Positions 15,368 through 16,966 of a DNA stretch of 16,966 bases are shown one piece after another. The stretch comes from Rubrobacter sp. (lineage in GTDB: Bacteria > Actinomycetota > Rubrobacteria > Rubrobacterales > Rubrobacteraceae). The position numbers were made by a program, and so were the translations under genes. Location of the stretch: the NCBI GenBank assembly GCA_013815485.1, contig JACDGB010000003.1:1-16966 (forward strand), in the 5' to 3' direction. The notes below the pieces were generated by a model. It had not been told where the DNA came from. It worked only from the letters and a program-made list of their open reading frames with translations, and searched no databases. The stretch's first letter is position 1; each line of letters starts with the position of its first letter.

Positions 15368-16206
15368 AAGGCGTCGGAATCTTGCTTCGTGTACCAGGTG
15401 GGGAGCGAACGCCACTGCTTCTCCGTGGCCCACAGATACTCGTCGTGAGCGGCCTCCTCCAGATGGACTTCGGTGGTCGGCGCGCGGGCGATGAAGCCGA
15501 CACCGGCGTATAGCTCGGGGTCGTCTGGAGCTTTCCAGGGCTCGACCCGCGTCCACCAGGCGGCTTCCGGCTCCACGTCCATCCCGGTCTCCTCGACGAC
15601 TTCGCGTCGGGCGCAGGTCACGAAGTCCTCGCCGGGCTCCAGCGCGCCGCCGGGGTTCTCCCACAACCCAACGGGCGGCTTGCGGCGGCGCATGAGAAGG
15701 GCACGGGGCTCGTCTCCGGTCGGGTCCACGAGCACGGTTCCGGCCCCCAGTATGGCCCGCACGATTCCATCCGGGCGCGGGGCGGGCGGTGGAGGCTCCG
15801 GGGCAGGATTTTCGTGCAGGCGGGAGATCTGCCCCGCGACGCCCCTGACGTTCCCCGGACTCCACCAACTCGGGAGACCGAGCCACTCCTCCGGCGTCGC
15901 CCACCGGTAGTCCAGGTGTTCGTGGGAGAGCCGTATTTCGGACTCGCGGGTCCTTCCAATGTAGGTGACGCTCCCGAGCAGGCCGCCACCGGGACGCTCT
16001 CCGACCCAGGTTGCGAGTATCCGTTGCGGGGCGACGAGGAGGCCCGTTTCTTCGTGAAGTTCCCGGATCGCGCCTTCGATGAAGCTCTCGTCGGGGACCA
16101 GACGTCCGGCTGGCGGCTCCCAGGTCTCGGTGATCGGACGCTGAAGCAGTAGCACGCGCCCATCCGGAAGGACCGGCAATATGCCTGAGACCAGATCCGC
16201 CTTCAT
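15337..16206 (-). CDS. Tandem Nudix hydrolase (two Nudix domains)
   Basis: A 289-aa protein with two complete Nudix boxes (GX5EX7REUXEEXGU). Box one is at 34-56 (GRLVPDE, then IRELHEETGL) and box two at 187-209 (GALEPGE, then RREVVEETGM). A Pro-rich linker (about 134-145) joins the halves. Both keep the REXXEE metal-binding glutamates, so both could hydrolyse nucleoside-diphosphate-type bonds. Each half also ends in a WATPEEW/WATEKQW-like tail, suggesting duplication of one ancestral unit. The ATG at 16206 overlaps the thiE stop as ATGA, tying it to thiamine synthesis. Substrate is unknown. Clean-up of pyrimidine pyrophosphates or damaged thiamine intermediates is plausible, since the Nudix enzyme NudJ of E. 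coli acts on HMP-PP. Confidence 0.92.
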   Translation of the reverse strand: MKADLVSGILPVLPDGRVLLLQRPITETWEPPAGRLVPDESFIEGAIRELHEETGLLVAPQRILATWVGERPGGGLLGSVTYIGRTRESEIRLSHEHLDYRWATPEEWLGLPSWWSPGNVRGVAGQISRLHENPAPEPPPPAPRPDGIVRAILGAGTVLVDPTGDEPRALLMRRRKPPVGLWENPGGALEPGEDFVTCARREVVEETGMDVEPEAAWWTRVEPWKAPDDPELYAGVGFIARAPTTEVHLEEAAHDEYLWATEKQWRSLPTWYTKQDSDALWTAVEELGS

Positions 16207-16829
16207 GCTGAAAGGTGGACTTTCAGTTCGCGGGCGGCGGCCTCCGGGTCTTCGGCGTCGAGAACGGCCCGGACGACGGCGAAACCGGAAGCGCCCGCGG
16301 CGGCGACTTCGGGGGCTGTCTCCAGCGTCACGCCGCCGATGGCGAACCAGGGTATGGGCAGGTTGGAACGGGAGATCTCCTGCACGAGCCTCAATCCACC
16401 CACGTCGCCTTCGGGCTTGGTCGGCGTCGCGTAGACGGCCCCGATCCCCAGATAGTCCGCGCCGTCATGGAGAGCATTCAACGCCTCATCCAGCGTACCG
16501 GCGGAACGGCCCACGATCGCGCCGGGGCCGAGCAAAGCCCGCGCATCCCGCGTGCGGGCGTCTTCATGCCCGAGATGCACCCCGTCGGCACCGGAGATCC
16601 TGGCTAACCCCACGTCGTCGTTGACGGTGAAGATCGCCCCGCCCCGCTCGCAGACAGTTCGCAGTTCGGCGGAGAGTGGGATCAACTCCTCCCTCGAGGC
16701 ACGCTTGTCCCGAATCTGCACCACGTCCACCCCGCCCCGAACGGCGGACTCCACGCGAGCAACGAGGTCTGGCCGTGGGTCCGTGACGAGCAGCAGCCGC
16801 GCTCCGCGCAGGTTCTCCCGAACGTTCAT
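16203..16829 (-). CDS. thiE: Thiamine-phosphate synthase
   Basis: A 208-aa ThiE, which joins HMP-diphosphate and thiazole phosphate to give thiamine monophosphate. TIM-barrel motifs are all present: LLLVTDP (12-18), VVQIRDK (36-42), FTVNDDVGLA (67-76), DGVHLG (82-87), GIGAVYATPTK (128-138), FAIGGV and the late VVRAVLDAEDP phosphate-binding region. The frame also opens at ATG 16853, but ATG 16829 overlaps the upstream gene's stop as ATGA and begins at the usual family N-terminus. AGGAGG directly abuts it, so coupling probably sets the start. The product feeds ThiL, encoded further along the same operon. Confidence 0.95.
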   Translation of the reverse strand: MNVRENLRGARLLLVTDPRPDLVARVESAVRGGVDVVQIRDKRASREELIPLSAELRTVCERGGAIFTVNDDVGLARISGADGVHLGHEDARTRDARALLGPGAIVGRSAGTLDEALNALHDGADYLGIGAVYATPTKPEGDVGGLRLVQEISRSNLPIPWFAIGGVTLETAPEVAAAGASGFAVVRAVLDAEDPEAAARELKVHLSA

Positions 16830-16966
16830 CCTCCTACCTTCTTTGGCGGCCATGCGACCACATCAAGGCGGCGGGCGAAATGGAGCACCGGTTCCGTGTC
16901 CGGCAATTTCACTCCGACCTGTGCCGTCATCTCCAGTGCCTCGACCTCGGCCTCGGCGCCTTGCAG
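16826..16966 (-). CDS. 3' end of an unidentified gene at the right edge
   Basis: The last 46 codons of a gene entering from the right. The readable tail ends LPDTEPVLHFARRLDVVAWPPKK-VGG, then TGA overlapping the thiE ATG. Codon use is normal and the start/stop overlap makes it the upstream member of the thiamine operon. I cannot assign a family from this fragment. Confidence 0.65.
   Translation of the reverse strand: MQGAEAEVEALEMTAQVGVKLPDTEPVLHFARRLDVVAWPPKKVGG

Noticed and set aside
15368..15904. N-terminal extension of the small membrane protein to 15904
   Set aside because: This part is an Arg/Gly/Pro-rich shadow of the Nudix gene in another frame.

Overview
The window is GC-rich bacterial chromosome, roughly two-thirds G+C by eye, with dense same-strand gene blocks, many GTG and TTG starts, and several start/stop overlaps. 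The protein families (MoxR/DUF58, DUF2795, ChaB, an actinobacterial-style HNH nuclease, an OmpR regulator beside a PhoR-like kinase) and a sigma-B-type promoter suggest a high-GC actinobacterium, possibly Rubrobacter-like. The lineage is an inference. No rRNA, tRNA, CRISPR array or insertion sequence was found.

Layout, left to right. (1) 1-3349, minus strand: HNH nuclease, Uma2-type nuclease-fold protein, MoxR AAA+ ATPase, and a DUF58 protein that runs off the left edge. A perfect extended -10 box sits just before MoxR. (2) 3350-3483: a spacer with an 8-bp-periodic TCAGC repeat that forms an inverted repeat. (3) 3484-5501, minus strand: the overlapping pair dgcA-dgcN (enolase-superfamily epimerase and DUF1611 protein), probably for D-glutamate catabolism. 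(4) 5630-13052, plus strand: a signalling island of four genes. These are an OmpR-type response regulator, a short histidine kinase with no sensor domain, a 1595-residue hybrid kinase with five PAS domains plus a canonical LOV domain, and a REC-GGDEF diguanylate cyclase 9 nt further on. (5) 13041-14043: a decayed response-regulator fragment (minus), a 65-aa DUF2795 protein behind a sigma-B-like promoter (plus), and a ChaB-family protein (minus). (6) 14088-16966, minus strand: a thiamine operon. It reads from the right edge as an unidentified gene end, thiE, a tandem-Nudix protein, a small membrane protein and thiL, with ATGA overlaps at two junctions.

The standout is the blue-light phosphorelay. 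The LOV domain keeps the flavin-reactive Cys829 and the flavin-binding Asn861, Asn871 and Gln892 at exactly the spacing of plant LOV2. A HisKA/HATPase core, two receiver domains and an HPt domain follow. The next gene is a diguanylate cyclase with a receiver domain and an intact product-inhibition site. The simplest reading is blue light (plus other cues sensed by five PAS domains) -> His946 -> Asp1237/Asp1388 -> His1537 -> Asp52 of the cyclase -> c-di-GMP. The domain content is read directly from sequence; the wiring is inferred.
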